Source: Asterias amurensis
Lineage: Eukaryota; Echinodermata; Asteroidea; Forcipulatida; Asteriidae
Assembly: GCF_032118995.1 (NCBI RefSeq)
Contig: NC_092657.1
Coordinates: 362,891-426,890 of the forward strand
DNA: 64,000 bases
Reading direction: 5' to 3'
In this document: positions 1 to 12,097 of the stretch, piece after piece
Layout of the letters: each line of letters starts with the position of its first letter
Numbering within the stretch: the first letter of the stretch is position 1
Translations under genes and position numbers: made by a program
The notes under the pieces: generated by a model
Databases searched by the model: none
Told to the model about the DNA's origin: nothing
The model's input: the letters and a program-made list of their open reading frames with translations, nothing else

Positions 1-1
1 T

Positions 2-32
<31 letters not shown>

Positions 33-53
33 TTTGTTTATTTGTTTATTTGT

Positions 54-140
<87 letters not shown>

Positions 141-146
141 TTATTA
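1..146. repeat. (TTTA)n tetranucleotide microsatellite
   Basis: About 36 uninterrupted or nearly uninterrupted TTTA units, with a few TTTG variants between about 35 and 55. It is followed by a T run and a G run at 150-168. The window starts inside it, so the true left end is unknown. Open reading through it (an Ile/Tyr/Leu/Phe ladder) is a repeat artefact. Confidence 0.97.
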
Positions 147-168
147 TTATTTTTTTTTGGGGGGGGGC

Positions 169-3009
169 GAACTTTTGGGTGACTTGTTTTGATCACATTT
201 TGTTCAAACTTCTGCTGCAACAAACATGTAGTTGTTGACATTAATTTCACTTATTTCGCTGTAAAAATATTTATAAAATAACTAATTAAACAACTCAACT
301 AATATTGTGTGATAACCTTATTTGATTGTGGCTTTGTTTCTCTTATACAAAAGCAACACCATCTCTAGAGTCCTATCTATTATGATTCCATCAAAATCTA
401 AAAGATACTTGGAATGAATTAAAAACTTTATGATGAACCAAAACTATTTTTCATGAGGCCGCCATTTATCAACAGATGCGAGTTATAATATTGGTAAATA
501 GAGTTTGATGGATTTCAGTAAAATAATGCCAATTGAGTTAACAATAAACTAAAACCGTATCAGAATTAGTGGCTTTTGATGTGGCTTGATCGTCATTGTA
601 TCCATAGCAACATCTGCAGCCATAGCCACAGACACACATTCAGATAGTCCAAGATGATCATCTTGAGTGACGTCATACAGTAAGGCGCCCTCATTGTCCA
701 GCTTGTTACTGTTTACCCACCGGGAATTCCTCTGGTATATAGACTTGACAGTCTTTCTTCAGTTGATGAGAGTCCAACATATAGTTAACACACATGCATC
801 TAGCTAGACTTGACAGTCCTTTGATTCAGCTGGTTGCACAAGAGCAGTGTTTATCAACATCCCTCACTCACTTAAACCATGGAGCAAAAGAGGTTGAACA
901 GTTCAAATTCTTGTGGAGGCATCTAGCAGTGACGTCTTTGGCTGTTGGCACACCGTCCAACAAGTTGGTTTCTTCAACCTAACAAGCAGTCTGTTGTTGA
1001 CCCAGAAGAATGTTGGCCTCAAAACATCCACATGTAAATGTCACTTGAGCGGTTGAACTTGTAACATCATAGTTCTCTGGTTAAACAGCTCTTCTTCAGC
1101 TGGATGGAGGTGAATGTCCAAAAACTGGCGGTTATAGCCTCAAGATGTCATCTCCAAGGTCATCGTCTCCTCAATCTGTGGTAGAAAAAAATCAACCATT
1201 TTGACAGATTAATTTGGATAAATTATTTTATTAAAAGTTGGTCTGGATGAGGAATGGTGAAGTCAAAAAGTTCTTACAAAGAAAATTCTCCTCGAGCACC
1301 TCCAATCATCAGTTCTTCAATGGACACGCCCACCCACTTCACCACACCCATTCCAGCTTTTGGGTTGGGCATGTTTTAGACATTTTTTTCAAACAACAAA
1401 TTGATCTCCTATTTTAAGACGTTTTCCAATAGTTGGCTACTGCAAACCAGATGATGGGAATGAATGTATTCTTTCACAGCAACGATTTCAAACCCCCTTA
1501 AAGTGAATTCTGAAACAACTCATTTGCATAGCATGCAACATTTATTTCTTAAAGAACAAAAAGTTAGAATAAGTTTTGTCAAACTTACCAAGTGGTCTGT
1601 TGTTGACTCTTTGCACCTGCCCAAAGCGTTGGTTTGCCTCATCATCCACGTCACAGTGAAAAGTTGAACTTGTAGCAGAGTGTCATCTGGCTTGAAATCG
1701 TCATTCAGTCTTCATCTGGTTTCATAAGGCATATTAGCTCCAAGATGGCCTCTCAATCTAGGGTAGAAAAGGCATCCATTTCAGATTCAAAGGTTGATTT
1801 TAATTAACTCTTTATACAAACAGGTATCAGTTGTTCTGGGGGATGGTTTATATGAATGCTCAGCAGGTGCAAGAAGACTCTTCTCCTTCTCCAATCAGTT
1901 CTTCAACTCATGCACACAAAACATGACACAACATCCCATTTTTTGCTGAAGGTTTTGTGTGTTTTAAAAGCTTTTTTTCTGACAAAGTTTGCTTTTTTGA
2001 GGTCGCATGTCCTTGGAAACTAAAGAATGGGAATTTTGAATGATTTTTTTCTTTCAAAATAATTGACATTTTTTAAAACCTAAAAGATTGTTAATTTTTG
2101 AAACAATAACTCCTTTGCCCAATTTGTGAGATGGACCATCTCTCCAAAAAAAAGTTGTCGATTTTTTTCAAAAGTTGTCGATTTTTAAATATTTTTTTTG
2201 ACAACTTTTGACAACTTTTCTTTGAAGAGCTGTCTGTTTTTGACTCTTTGCACCTGTACCGTCAGACAATGTTCATCCAGAGAGGTCCATAGTCACCACT
2301 CCATGTATCCTCCAATGATGCTCACACATGTCCATTAGTCCATTCCATGTACCCTTCAAATAGATCCCGGTAGTCAACACTGCACAAGAAACAACTCAAA
2401 ACTGAGAGAACTTTACTATTTTTTAGGCACATTCAAAAAACATCTTTAAAAACAATTTAATTAAATTAATGTTTAAAAAAAGGATTCCAATTTGTTTTGA
2501 TTTTACAAACAAAAATGTTTAAGTGGGTTTCAAGTTGTTTTACCTCGGCGGGTGGCTGGTCACATGATTGCTGCTGAGTTGGATTTTAACATTACTTTAG
2601 TGATTTGACTGCTAAAACGTTTTGAAATATCTTGAATAAAAAAATTATGTTGGGGTTGCATGTTTCCTTTTTCCTCCCATGTAGATTTTTAATGATCTTC
2701 CACATATTTGTTTGATTAAGTTATCCTATCTCGATGGGTAGTTTCCTCAACAGTTGTGTAACTTATAATTAGATACATTACCACATCCTTTGCACGCCTC
2801 CATTCTCTGCTGGTATAGGTGTCCTTTCAGCCCAGTGAAGATGTCAGCACACAAGTTACTTCATTTTCTAAGAAACATGGCCAGCCATCTGTAAGAAAAT
2901 ATTATGTAGAAAGTTAATTGGTGTCACCTCATTATAGCCAAAGTCAGGTTCACCACATACATTACCGGAGACAGAACATGTCTTGACGATGTCCCAGAGC
3001 TACCATCTA
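169..3009. other. Non-coding region with diverged duplicated segments
   Basis: I see no coding exon here. Segments near 985-1430 and 1595-1985 are diverged copies of one unit. Shared landmarks are CTGTTGTTGAC, a TTGAACTTGTA stretch, GGTAGAAAA, and a CCAATCA-CAGTTCTTCAA block, in the same order. A third partial match (CTGT-TTTTGACTCTTTGCACCTG) lies near 2230. The longest ORFs are under 70 codons and show no domain. It could be part of a non-coding transcript or the decayed end of a gene to the left. Confidence 0.5.
668..675. promoter_or_regulatory. Perfect CRE palindrome TGACGTCA
   Basis: A full 8-bp CREB/ATF consensus site. An RFX-like half-site (CCATAGCAAC) sits about 60 bp to the left, near 602-611. 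No gene start can be tied to it, so its function is unproven and a chance occurrence is possible. Confidence 0.25.
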
Positions 3010-3249
3010 GGCCCAATTTCATAGAGCTGCTAAGCACACAAATTTTCTTTGCTTTGCATGAAATTTCTTCCTTGATAAAAACAGGATTACCAACAAGTTT
3101 CCATTTGTTGCATATTACTTATTTGTATCTGGTACTCAACTGTTTTTTATTTTGCTTTTTCTGAAAACCACGTGGAAATTTGTTTTTATCAAGGAAGAAA
3201 TTTAACGCTATGCAAATTGTTGTGCTTAGCAGCTCTATGAAATTGGGCC
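3010..3249. mobile_element. Foldback MITE, CCCAATTTCATAGAGCTG family, copy 1
   Basis: The left end reads GGCCCAATTTCATAGAGCTG and the right end is its reverse complement, so this is a non-autonomous inverted-repeat element of about 240 bp. GCTTAGCA motifs recur inside both arms. Related copies lie at 3517-3739, 40299-40492 and, decayed, near 45809-45950. Confidence 0.8.
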
Positions 3250-3516
3250 CAGATCTGTGCATAATGGCTGGCCAGCAGCTAGGTTGAATACCAGTCTGTA
3301 GGTTACACACCTGCGAAAAAAGAAACAAAACAAAAAACCAAGGTTAAAGCCTGTCGAGGGAAGCTTTGAAAGTTGGCTGGGGGAGGGGGGGGGGGGGGGG
3401 TAAAGGTTAGTTTATACTTCACCTATACTTAACCTCTGCTGCAAACAGTCGAACTCATCTTGCATCCAGTCACTCATCAAGGACATCGAAGGGAGAGACT
3501 TCATCTTATAACTCCA

Positions 3517-3739
3517 GGGCCCAATTTCATAGAGCTGCTAAGCACAAATATTTGCTTAGCATGACATTTCTTTCTTGGTTTTTTTTCCAAATGTTGCATA
3601 TATTGCTTGTTACTGTTTTTCAGCCGTTGTTTGCTTATCCGAAAGTCACGTGGAAATTTGGTGGGTAATCCTTGTTTTATCAAGGAAGAAATTTCATGCT
3701 AAGCAAATTTCTGTGCTTATCAGCTCGATGAAATTGGGC
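3517..3739. mobile_element. Foldback MITE, CCCAATTTCATAGAGCTG family, copy 2
   Basis: Same termini as the copy 270 bp to the left (GGGCCCAATTTCATAGAGCT and its complement near 3720-3739, with two changes). The interior also matches (TTGCTTAGCATGA..., CACGTGGAAATTTG). Two close copies in one orientation suggest local duplication or repeated insertion. Confidence 0.8.
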
Positions 3740-6360
3740 ATCCTGCGTTTAGCGACGACAGCGTAGTTCTTAGTCTTGGCTCAAAGACTAAGTACTAACA
3801 CCTGTCACACTTTATACTTTACCTATCTCCAGTGAACCTGCTAAAAGAATAGAGAGTTAGTCTTACCTCTAGGCCAAAACTAATACTCTAAGCCTGGACT
3901 GTCTTACCATTCATACATACCTGGGCATCACATGGTGTCTTTTCCTCTGGATTTATCTGCTCACTCGTCCTCCTTTCTTCTCTCGTGACGTCTTCACTTC
4001 CCCCCCCCCTTTTTCGCAGCGCTCAGAAATACGTGATTTAGGGAAGTTATTAGCAATGAGCTCTATTTAGTTTACTGACTTAACTAATTGAAAAGTTTCG
4101 ACATTCATGAAGTGATATCATGGTGATGTAAGGAGTAAATAAATATTAATTTAGCTGGTATAAATTATATATTTATTTAGTACTCCTAACTTCAACATTA
4201 GCCATCAAATGAATGTTAATGGGACTGACATATTTGACTAGTTTTATTTTTTGGAGGGGGTTATCATTATTATAAAAAAATAAACAAAATTATCAGATTT
4301 TCATTTCTATGATTCAAGTTATAGTTGGATTTGTGTTCTTTGTTTCTAAGCATTACACTATTTTAAAGTGTAAAGTTATGACAATAATAGATAAACATGA
4401 CAACTGAAGACTTGAATAATCAACCCTGGCAGAAATTTCCAGTAAGACTAGTCTCCTAACTAATAAGCATCATTGGCTTCGACCAATATGCAACTCAAGA
4501 AATACCAAGGAACTATGAAGTCACATTGAAAGCTAAGCAAGGACAACATCAACAAGATCGCCGAGCATCATTGGAAGGGAGGGGGCGGTACGAGGGGTGG
4601 GACTCTGCAAGAGAACGGGTTAGATCTTCTCTTACCATTTGCAGTCTTCGTCTTGTCTTTATCTTGAATTAGATCAACTTGCATTATCCGACCTCCACTA
4701 TTGCGCCCAACTAACATTATTACCCTTTTAGCTCATTTTTTTTTTTTTTTTGACAAGCAGTAGTTTTCAGAGTCAACACAACTCATGAAAAAAAAAAAAA
4801 AACACAAGTTGTATTTTCATTGTTCTCATCTATTTCCACATTGCATTCTTTTCCAACAAGAGAATGGAATAAACGGTTTATTGAATTGAGTTGAACATCC
4901 GTATAATAATTGCGTTAAGAAATTGTGTAAACTGACTAAATTGCGTTCACTGCCATTCAGGAGGTGGACACAAGTTTTAAGATCAATTAAGCCAAACAGT
5001 AATCAAAATGGTGAATCGCACATGCTAAATTAAAAAGTGGAGGTCAGATATTCTGCACAGTTGTTTTTACCTTGATCCTTTGGCGAACTCCAATAATACG
5101 TCCACATAACCACATATCCATAGACTCCTGCAACTGTCTTTAAAGTTCAACGGTGAATTTTGTGTTGAATACTGCAGTTTTCAGTCCGAGTGGCTGCTCT
5201 CCATTGACAAAACAACGCACATGTTCATAGATTTGCAATGTTGGCCTTCTTTAAGACGTTGGCAAAGCCCTTGGTATAGAATAAGCACAATTCTAAACCA
5301 GCAACAGTTATTGTCAACAATTGTACATTTTCCCGAATGTACACGATGGGCCATATATTAGGCCTAAAGTTCGTCAGGAAAAAGCGACGTCCAAACCCCT
5401 TGAGAGCAAAGAGATGCGGCCATTGCTGCCTTCCACTCCACTGTGCTATACAGTCAGTACCATTCTGAATGCTGGAATGCCATGCGATTCACCACAATGA
5501 GTATTTCGAAAGGACCGCTTAACTCCGAATTTGCATAATCACCGAAGATTTTGTTTGAGGTGAAATGCAGTTGCCACCTGTTTTCACGTTCAGCCTCTTT
5601 TATTTGAACAATAGGTATTTTTTTGTTGGTGAGCAGTTTGCATGCAACAGCTAGACCTTAATTATTTCCCTATGAATCCAAGAAAAAAAGGTTAAGAAAT
5701 CAAATGTTTTTTTTACGGAACTAATTGGGGAAAGAATCACCAGGGAGTGGGGACAGATCTCCCTGTGACAACTGCATAAAAATATTATATTATGTCATAA
5801 GTTGTCATGATGTTGAGGAGGCTTGATAAATTAATTTGGCTATGAAGTTCGGCAAGGGGGGGGGGGGCTGCTTTATTAAATTGTCAGCAATAAGGAAAAC
5901 AAACACATTTTCTGGGATTAGCTTTTTCCCAGGGTAATTAGTTTTTTTTTTTTAATATTCGCCCCCCCCCCCATAATTTTAACTATGAATCCATTGTTAT
6001 AAAGGCCGTATTAGATTTTGAAGCGCTGATAGCGTTTTAAACAAATGGGCGGTATTCACTGGTAAATATTTAATGCTGGTAAATAAATAAAATGACTTGA
6101 GCTTTTCACCTGATTTTAGCTTCATTAGGGAGCCACTTTGTGCTAAACGTTTTAAAATAATTGTTCGCTTCATGTAAATCTTTAGTGTAACATCACTTAT
6201 CATTGTGCACTACTTTGCTTGACTCAGGTTAAAACGTTTATTCTACGTCCGATTCCTGCAAGTTATTTGCCCACCATGACTTCAACTACGTACCGAAAAT
6301 GCTACTTCTCCAATACTGCTTCTTGACACCAAAAATAATCACAGCTGATGCTGGACTTGC
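3740..6360. other. Intergenic, no supportable gene
   Basis: AT-rich sequence with homopolymer runs (C near 4001, T/A near 4738-4802, G near 5861, C near 5961). No ORF exceeds about 70 codons, and I found no convincing acceptor-exon-donor unit with a recognisable protein. Confidence 0.55.
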
Positions 6361-6362
6361 CA

Positions 6363-6491
6363 AGGTACATCCAGGTTGCTGAAATATCTTGCTAAGATGC
6401 ATCCAGGATACTGGAAACGTCTTGCAAAGAAGCATCTAAACTGCTGGAAACATCTTGCTTAGATGCATCCAGGTTGCTGGAAACATCATCC
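6363..6491. repeat. 33-bp tandem repeat, about 4 copies
   Basis: Degenerate units of the form A-G-ATGCATCCAGGTTGCTGGAAAC-ATCTTGCTTA repeat four times with a period of 33 bp. The period is a multiple of three, but no conserved open frame surrounds it, so I do not call it coding. Confidence 0.8.
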
Positions 6492-8213
6492 AGCCCCGGG
6501 AGCCATGAATCACAAAGTGGCTCTCTAAACAAACTAAAAACAGATGAACAAAATCAGATACCGCCCTAAAGAACTTCCGAACAGTAATTCTTACCACACC
6601 CATTCAAAAAAGAAGGAGAAAAGAATTTTTCAAGTTATAAGATTACCCTCTATCAATATGGATACGCGACCTTGGAACATCAGTATAAACACCTGACAAT
6701 AAAACTCGTGAAGTCCTTGAGGATCCTTCCGAATGTACATTTGACCATTTCATTTAGTTCACATTGAGATTTGCAGTCAAATCATACGTACATGGATACG
6801 TAAGGCAACATTTGACAGTTACACAATGTTAACCCTGTCGTCCTTATTGGGGCTCTCAAATCTGTTCAGTAAAGAATAGTTTTAGGGTATACAAAGAATT
6901 ACAATTAGCTCGAAAAACGCAGTTTTCTCCTATTTATTTGGTTAGCACCCCTATGAATCGATGGATTAATCATAAATAGCGCCCTCTGCTGTCATACCTC
7001 TACAATTGTGTAACCTTTGGACCATTAGCCCCATGTTTTAGTATCCTCAATTGAAACAATCACCCCTTATTATTATTAAGAAACCTTGGGCTCCCCAGCG
7101 AGAAAACAATAAATTTTCACGTGGAACATAAGAATAAAAGAACTCAAACAAATAACACAATGTACACATTTTCTTTTGTCAGACATGCTGTTGTTATTTT
7201 GAGAAAGAACATTGCATACAAAAATATATGATCTCAAAATAGAGTATTTTTTTCAATTTCATAAAGAAAAATAAATCTGTTAATAAATACACAGTCCAAC
7301 TGCTTTAAATATAAAAAATGGTTGACAAGGACCCTCTCCAAAAATATAATATTTAGAAAGAAAGAAATCATATAGGTGAAAAAAGGAGATAAAAGAAAGG
7401 ACAGCTCTTCTATGTCTACTTTATGTTCAATTGTTTTTAAAATTAGAGTTCCACAAAAAACCCAAAGCAAAATGACAGAGACAAAATGTAGAAATTTCAA
7501 AGAAAGATGATTATTGTTCTTCACATTGTATGCAGCATTCTTATAGATCCCACCTAAAACTACTTGTCTCACTTTACTTCCCTATACACATTGTATTCAT
7601 TCTTTGACTACACACAAAAATAAAGTTAAGTGAAAAATAATTGTATAATTTTAACAGTTTGTTGTCTTCCACACACGTTTTTAAATACTACGTTTCCTAC
7701 GACTGGTTAAAGTGGTTTATATTAAATAACAAAAGTCACTAATTGATGTAATAATTGCATAGAAGATAACTTATGGTTTCACCTTTCACTGAAGTGTAAT
7801 AAGGGTGACTGCTCCTGACAACTCAATGTTCCAAATGCCCCCTCATGATTGTAAGGTTTAGTGTAAGAATTAGGAAAATACACAAGGGGTGTCAGAACAT
7901 CCAAGACATGGAATGCAAAAGGTTTAGCTGGTAATCAGCATAGCCGCTAGTACTAGCTGAAGGAAAATGTAGTTCAAATTAACAATGACTTGTGTACCTA
8001 CTATTGGGGTTTTTTACCCTTCCAATAGCTACGGTTACATTTGTGCCCGATGGTGGTAATCACCCCCCCCCACCCCACCCACCTCTACTGTGTCTTTATG
8101 GTGTGCTTGTAGTCTCAGGGTTTTAGGGGGTACTCCTGTACAAGAGGAAGAATGCTGTCGCGGGGAGGGGGGGGGTACCCTCTGCTCATCAGGCATGGTA
8201 TAAACTGCAAGTG
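6492..8213. other. Intergenic / probable 3' UTR of the transporter
   Basis: This stretch lies just downstream of the stop codon of the minus-strand transporter gene. A 112-codon minus ORF at 7234-7572 is Ile/Leu/Phe-rich and tracks the AT bias. It has no family signature and is most likely fortuitous within 3' UTR or spacer. Near 7818-7910 is a segment related to one near 55190-55300 (CCTCATGATT... AATTAGGAAAATACAC), a dispersed repeat. Confidence 0.45.
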
Positions 8214-11200
8214 TTATGTGTCGATAGTCCGGTCTTGTCTGGTACCTGCCTCATGCGTCATCCGATCATCACCTTGAAGTGGTAGATAGCCTGGTTGTGG
8301 ATGCCACTCAGACAGTCTGTCAAGGATGCTGTGGTGGGGTGGGAGAAGGATATCAAATTATTACATAACATTCTAAAAAGATCGCCCACTGTCAGTTTTT
8401 GTTGTTGCTATGCAAGTCATCTGACACACAAGGTCTGACGGCCACTTCAAGGTGTGGGCTACAATCAACTATTTTTTCCAGGGGCCGTTGCCACCTACTC
8501 CTGGAGCTGAAACAGGGTGACCGCCTTCACAGTCCATACACATGTAGGCTTGGGTATCATCCATCAGAAGCCTGGATGGTAGAGCAGCAACCACTACCTC
8601 CCCAACTTTAACGAAGCAATCATGGTTAAGCGTCTCGCTTAAGGACACAAGTGTCTTAACCGGGTTTCGAACCCACACTCTGCTGATCAAGCAACAGAGC
8701 TTGAATCCGGTGCTCTTAACTGCTCCGCCATGACACAAGATAATTTTAAAGAATGTTTCCTGTGAATTAATTTTTGAAGGCGATGCTACGAAAAACATAC
8801 AAAAACTTTCTTATGTGGTACAAAAAGTCTACCTGAATATTGTGTTAGGTTTAGGTAGGGCTGGACAAGGAAATAATGCAGTCATACTCTGTGTTTGACC
8901 TTTTGATACAAAATAAATATCTTTTTAAAAATCCTTCTAGCTTTCTACAAGAAAAAATATTGTCAAACTATGTCAACATTTTATTAAACAGGATTAAGGT
9001 TTTTAAACTGTTTTCCTTACCTCATCAGAACTAATGGTATAACCAGAATCCCGATGGCTATGTAGAAAATGATGTACAGTTGGTGAATCTCAGCCATATG
9101 TTGGAATATACCATTCATCAAAAAGGGGGAAGAGAAGCGAGCAATGCTGATCACAACTGCTATGCTTCCAAACAATGTACCTATGGGAAGAGGGGAAGAA
9201 ATAAAAAGTTAGTAAGGTATGCTTAAAGAGACTCTTGTTCTAAAGGCAGTTATAGTGGTTTCAAGACGGGTCTCACACCTTCAGGTCCATCGGGTCTCGA
9301 CTACACACTGCCAAAATGTGTCAATGAGTTTATAAGAACCAACGCCCAGTTCATTCATCTGTGACTGTGTAGTACTGCTGGCCTAATACTAGGAGGCAAC
9401 AAAGGCGATTGCCTCCATGCCCCCTGGTGCATTGGTGCCCTTGAAATGCTCCAGTAGAAATGTACGATTTCCTCATAGGGTGCCCTTTACCAAGTGAAAA
9501 TGCATTGATGCCTTTGCCCTTTCAAAAAACGAAGCATACAGGCCTGGTACTGAATCCCAAACTTTGATACATCTCCTGTACTGCCCTCTGTTGATAGAGC
9601 CCTGTTGGTAGAGCCCTTCATTTGACATAACTTTAACAGTTACTCTTACCTTGTTCTGCTGAAGTAACATTCTTTGACATCACTGACTGTAATATCGCTG
9701 AAGGTAGAATACGTAACAAACCCAGGACTGGTGCTGTACAACAGAAAAAACAAAACATCAAAAGTTAACAAAAAATAATCTTCAAAGTTAAGTTGAATTA
9801 AAAACTTGGTAGCTACTAGGTACGGTAGCGCTCACCTATGTCAACCTTGGTTCGAATCCCACCTCAGACCGGAGCCTTGCATTGGGATTGAGTTTTCAGT
9901 TCCTAACAGATTGTGCCAGTTTTTCCCTATTGGGGTTTTCCTCTCACATACAAAACTGAACATTTCTTCTTGTTTCATAAACATCCTGTTATTAGCTCTA
10001 ACTGTGCTGTTGGATGTATTACTAAATAAAATAAACAAATTGATGTTTCACAGTGCCCCAAGATCTAAACAGAGCATACAAAGTCAATCCCTTTCCACAC
10101 TGGTTAACCAGAGACGTGTCTTTGTGTCTTTTGGTCACATCATTTTAAATTTTGACTCCCTTTTTATCTGTCATTTAGTAATTTAAATGAATTGTTAATT
10201 TAAAAGTTTTGACACCATATTTTTAAACACCCTTTCACTTTTCACAACCCTTTCACAAATTCTGGCTAAAACCTTGCTTACCAATATAAAGAAGGGACGA
10301 ATTAGTAGTGGCAAGAGCAGATGACAGTAACAAACCAATACCAGAAGAGAGTCCAATACGAACGAACCAGGAATCAGACGTCCATGGTGATAGAAGCTTG
10401 ACGACAATAACTGAAGCTGTTAGAATACAAACGAGCAAGTAAAAACAATTCAGTTCAATTGATTTAGGGTTGAAACAAAGCAAACTTTACTAGAGCGGGA
10501 TTTGAACCAAGCCTCTAGCCAAAGGTTACAAAGGTCATGGGTTCGATTCCCACCCAAGTGAATGTTGTTTTTCCACAGAACTTTGGCAATTACTCAGTAG
10601 GTCTTTACAGTTTACTGCTTAAAGGCAGTGGACACTATTGGTTATCACTCAAAATAATTATTAGCATAAAACCTTTCTTGGTGACCAGTAATGGGGAGAG
10701 GTTGATGGTATAAAACATGGTGAGAAATGGCTCCCTCTGAAGTGCCATAGTTTTCGAGAGAGAAGTAATTTTCCACGAATTTGATTTCAAGACCTCAAGT
10801 TTAGAACTTGAGGTCTGGAAATCAATTATCTAAACGCACCAACTTCGTGTGCCAAGGGTATTTTGTTTTCATTATTATCTCGGAAGTTCGATGACCGATT
10901 GAGCTGAAATTTTCACAGGTTTGTTATTTTATGCATATGTTGAGGTACAACAAGTGAGAAGACTGGTCTTTGACAATTACCAATAGTGTCCACTGCCTTT
11001 AATACACATCGGTGTTAGGGTAAAACAAACAACCTTGGACTGCTATGGCTCTCTGTTTAACATCGGTCTAATATATAGAATGACAACTATGATAAGACCA
11101 ATGTTAGAAGAGAGCCATAACTTCCAACGAGGTTGACTATTGAGTACCTACCTATTGCAGGAGTAATGTAACCCACTACTCTGTACATCCTGACATCGTT

Positions 11201-12097
11201 GTGGGTCCAGCAAAATGGTATCCTCTGCCCGTAAGAAACAATGACCGACAACAACTCTTCAATCACAATGACGTATAAAAAGAGACAAACTAGAAGGAGT
11301 AGTAATTTCAACCGGCGCCCATTTCCATTTTGTTTGAAGAGGTAAAAGACACTTAAGAATATTTCCTTTAAGATGTTGCTTTGGATCGGCCGAGTTTGAC
11401 AGGATTCAAGAAGGAGCCATGGAAGGATGATGTAGATGAAGGAGAGGAACGCTGGGATGCACAGAAGGAGGAAAGCTAAGACGTAATCTTGGGTCTCCTT
11501 GAGGAAGACATCAATTGATATGAAGGCAATACCGAATCCAAGATATCTCATCAGATCCAGGAGTACAAACCGTATACTCCTGGTGTTCTGTACATGGATT
11601 GTAACATCAGCAATATAAGAGAAACTAATACTTAAGAGGAGTGCCTTGCCTCCACAAACTCCAAGAACACCTTGAGGGACCAGAAGAAGTGCTAGAGGTA
11701 ACTTGAGATACGCAACCAAGAAGGTCATTAACGAGGCTGTGATGTACCCAACTGAGCTGATGATTAGCATCGGTTTGCGACCGATGAAATCACTCAGTGT
11801 CGTAAGGATTAAAGCAGAAGCTATTGGGATAAGTGTTGCCTCATACCACAAGTACGTCATCAATTTATCTGTTGTAGCTTCAATCTTGATTTGTGTTGGA
11901 TCTTTCCCATTATCATTTGAGCATAGAGTACTCTCATTTAATGGTGCTGTGTAGTTATAGATCTCCGTCAGTCTGTGCTCTATATATCTGCCCTTCAGTG
12001 TCTTCAATCCACCTTGTACAAGGAACAGAAGAAACAGCACAGGCTCTATTGTGACTGGCCGTTTGCTTAAGGAAGGCATAGTTGATCTAGCAAACAT
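8214..12097 (-). CDS. SLC46-family (proton-coupled folate transporter-like) MFS transporter
   Basis: Complete five-exon gene, exons (minus order) 11152-12097, 10282-10416, 9650-9733, 9021-9180 and 8214-8328, giving 479 aa, the usual size for SLC46A1-3. All junctions are GT-AG and in phase. The ATG at 12097 lies shortly after a splice acceptor (near 12150), so there is at least one upstream untranslated exon. TM1 is at about 16-32. The first extracellular loop carries N-glycosylation sequons N48 (NYT) and N54 (NES). The MFS signature S-D-F-I-G-R-K-P spans 102-109, with D103 and R107 matching the functionally important Asp/Arg of human PCFT. Further hydrophobic helices run to about residue 440, followed by a hydrophilic C-terminal tail. 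The protein is expected in a plasma or lysosomal membrane, carrying small organic anions or pterins with protons. The substrate and the exact member (A1, A2 or A3) cannot be decided from sequence reading alone. Confidence 0.9.
8411..8605 (+). repeat. Dispersed repeat, GGCCGTTGCCACCTACTCC family
   Basis: This lies in the last intron of the transporter. The same text (AAGGTGTGGGCTACAAT, CCACCTACTCCTGG-GCTGAAA, AGGCTTGGGTATCATCC) recurs at 46284-46490, 48826-49065, 51781-51975 and, in part, 61722-61802. It is followed by a tRNA-like B-box region near 8650. ORFs that cross it are repeat-derived. Confidence 0.75.
9391..9545. repeat. Dispersed repeat, GGTGCCCTTGAAATG family
   Basis: Sequence in a transporter intron containing GGCGATTGCCTCCAT, GGTGCCCTTGAAATGCTCC and CATACAGGCCTG. 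Near-full copies lie at 56779-56948 (same strand) and 61073-61236 (opposite strand), and the ends of the better copies are CAGGCCTG inverted repeats. All three copies sit in introns. Confidence 0.75.
9800..10030 (+). repeat. tRNA-derived SINE-like fragment
   Basis: A B-box-like GGTTCGAATCCCACC lies near 9848-9863 in a transporter intron. It is followed by a non-tRNA body that includes TTTTTCCCTATTGGGG and CTCTCACATACAAAACTG. No intact tRNA fold can be drawn, and the A-box side is decayed. Confidence 0.5.
10500..11030 (+). mobile_element. tRNA-derived SINE split by a MITE
   Basis: The left part (about 10530-10620) has the B box GGGTTCGATTCCCACCC and then a body with CCACAGAACTTTGGCAATTACTCAGTA. 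The right part (11001-11030) is the tail ACACATCGGTGTTAGGGTAAAAC. Uninterrupted relatives lie at 50424-50575 (plus) and 63790-63925 (minus). The 376-bp MITE at 10623-10998 separates the two halves, so the SINE is the older insertion. Confidence 0.75.
10623..10998. mobile_element. TTAA-flanked MITE (AGGCAGTGGACAC family), copy 1
   Basis: Terminal inverted repeats AGGCAGTGGACACTATTGGT are at both ends, with TTAA directly repeated at 10619-10622 and 10999-11002. The element is 376 bp, carries no transposase and has an internal palindrome around CCTCAAGTTTAGAACTTGAGG. TTAA target duplication is known for piggyBac and Kolobok transposons; which one mobilised it is not visible here. Confidence 0.9.

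Noticed and set aside
7234-7572. 112-codon minus ORF with hydrophobic stretches
   Set aside because: Composition follows AT bias; there is no family resemblance and no exon context. It lies just downstream of the transporter stop codon, where 3' UTR is expected.
8469-8798. 109-codon minus ORF
   Set aside because: It crosses a dispersed repeat and a tRNA-like segment in an intron; similar ORFs arise at the other copies of that repeat.
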